Source of the DNA: Actinomycetes bacterium
GTDB taxonomy: Bacteria > Actinomycetota > Acidimicrobiia > Acidimicrobiales > CADCSY01
Direction of reading: 5' to 3'
DNA: 20,965 nucleotides
NCBI GenBank assembly: GCA_025464025.1
Contig: JAODBP010000097.1
Span: 1 to 20,965 of the forward strand
Below, one piece after another: positions 20,883 through 20,965 of the stretch (within the stretch, counting starts at the first letter, position 1; every line of letters starts with the position of its first letter). The translations under genes and the position numbers were made by a program. The notes below the pieces were generated by a model. That model searched no databases and had not been told where the DNA came from. It saw only the letters and a list, made by a program, of their open reading frames with translations.

Positions 20883-20965
20883 GTGGCCACCGAGACCAGG
20901 GTGAAGCCGGCCCGGTGGGCCGCGTTCAGCCCGTTGCGCCACCGCAACTTCGCCCTGGTCTGGAC
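20883..20965 (+). CDS. Start of a probable MFS transporter
   Basis: Only the first 27 codons are in the window. They read VATETRVKPARWAAFSPLRHRNFALVW. The pattern FSPLRHRNFALVW is the familiar cytoplasmic entry into the first transmembrane helix of major facilitator superfamily exporters. GTG 20883 is chosen because TAGCGT lies 6 bp upstream and the motif follows at the usual distance. The family call rests on this one short motif; substrate cannot be judged. Confidence 0.6.
   Translation, partial: MATETRVKPARWAAFSPLRHRNFALVW

Overview
The window is about 21 kb of very GC-rich DNA, packed with genes on both strands and carrying typical actinobacterial features. These are a predicted bL37 ribosomal protein, a predicted LAFTG-type sortase substrate, a cell-wall-binding repeat 2 protein and many GTG starts. 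The gene set and style suggest a member of the Actinomycetota, plausibly Acidimicrobiia, but no rRNA or other marker is present to settle this. No mobile element, CRISPR array, tRNA or rRNA gene was found, so this reads as ordinary chromosome.

Layout. 1-831 (-) is the start of ychF, running off the left edge. It is divergent from a PHP/HhH protein (858-1862), which is followed by a 27-residue bL37 gene (1875-1958), a type IB topoisomerase (2061-3089) and an unknown 200-aa protein (3109-3711). A surface protein with a C-terminal sorting signal (3781-4860, -) and a PfkB sugar/nucleoside kinase (5023-6012, -) follow. Aminopeptidase N (6058-8604) is divergent from the kinase and appears translationally coupled to a metallophosphoesterase (8601-9701). 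A MmcQ/YjbR protein (9676-10059, -) is divergent from a FAH-family enzyme (10082-10897), which is coupled by GTGA to a PAS-GGDEF diguanylate cyclase (10894-12162). PhzF (12222-13013) ends in a strong hairpin. Dodecin (13191-13400, -) is divergent from a GyrI-like protein and a flavodoxin-like protein (13458-14344). These converge on an SDR and YaaA (14341-15890, -). YaaA is divergent from an unknown protein (15917-16534), which converges on a methyltransferase and CsoR (16542-17543, -). CsoR is divergent from a class I glutamine amidotransferase coupled to a lipoprotein (17599-19115). The right end holds a CWB2 surface protein and a DUF2277 protein (-), and the start of an MFS transporter (+).

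The most interesting pattern is regulatory. A -10-like hexamer close to TANNNT lies 6-10 bp upstream of at least thirteen start codons that have no convincing Shine-Dalgarno sequence, which predicts leaderless transcription. At three divergent gene pairs the two opposing hexamers share the same TA dinucleotide. At the csoR pair a CsoR-type operator palindrome lies on that shared element.

Most genes are housekeeping or small-metabolism functions without an obvious common pathway. The coupled pairs (pepN-phosphoesterase, FAH-GGDEF, amidotransferase-lipoprotein, YaaA-SDR, GyrI-flavodoxin) are the only operon links the sequence supports. I do not see a clear new multi-gene system here.
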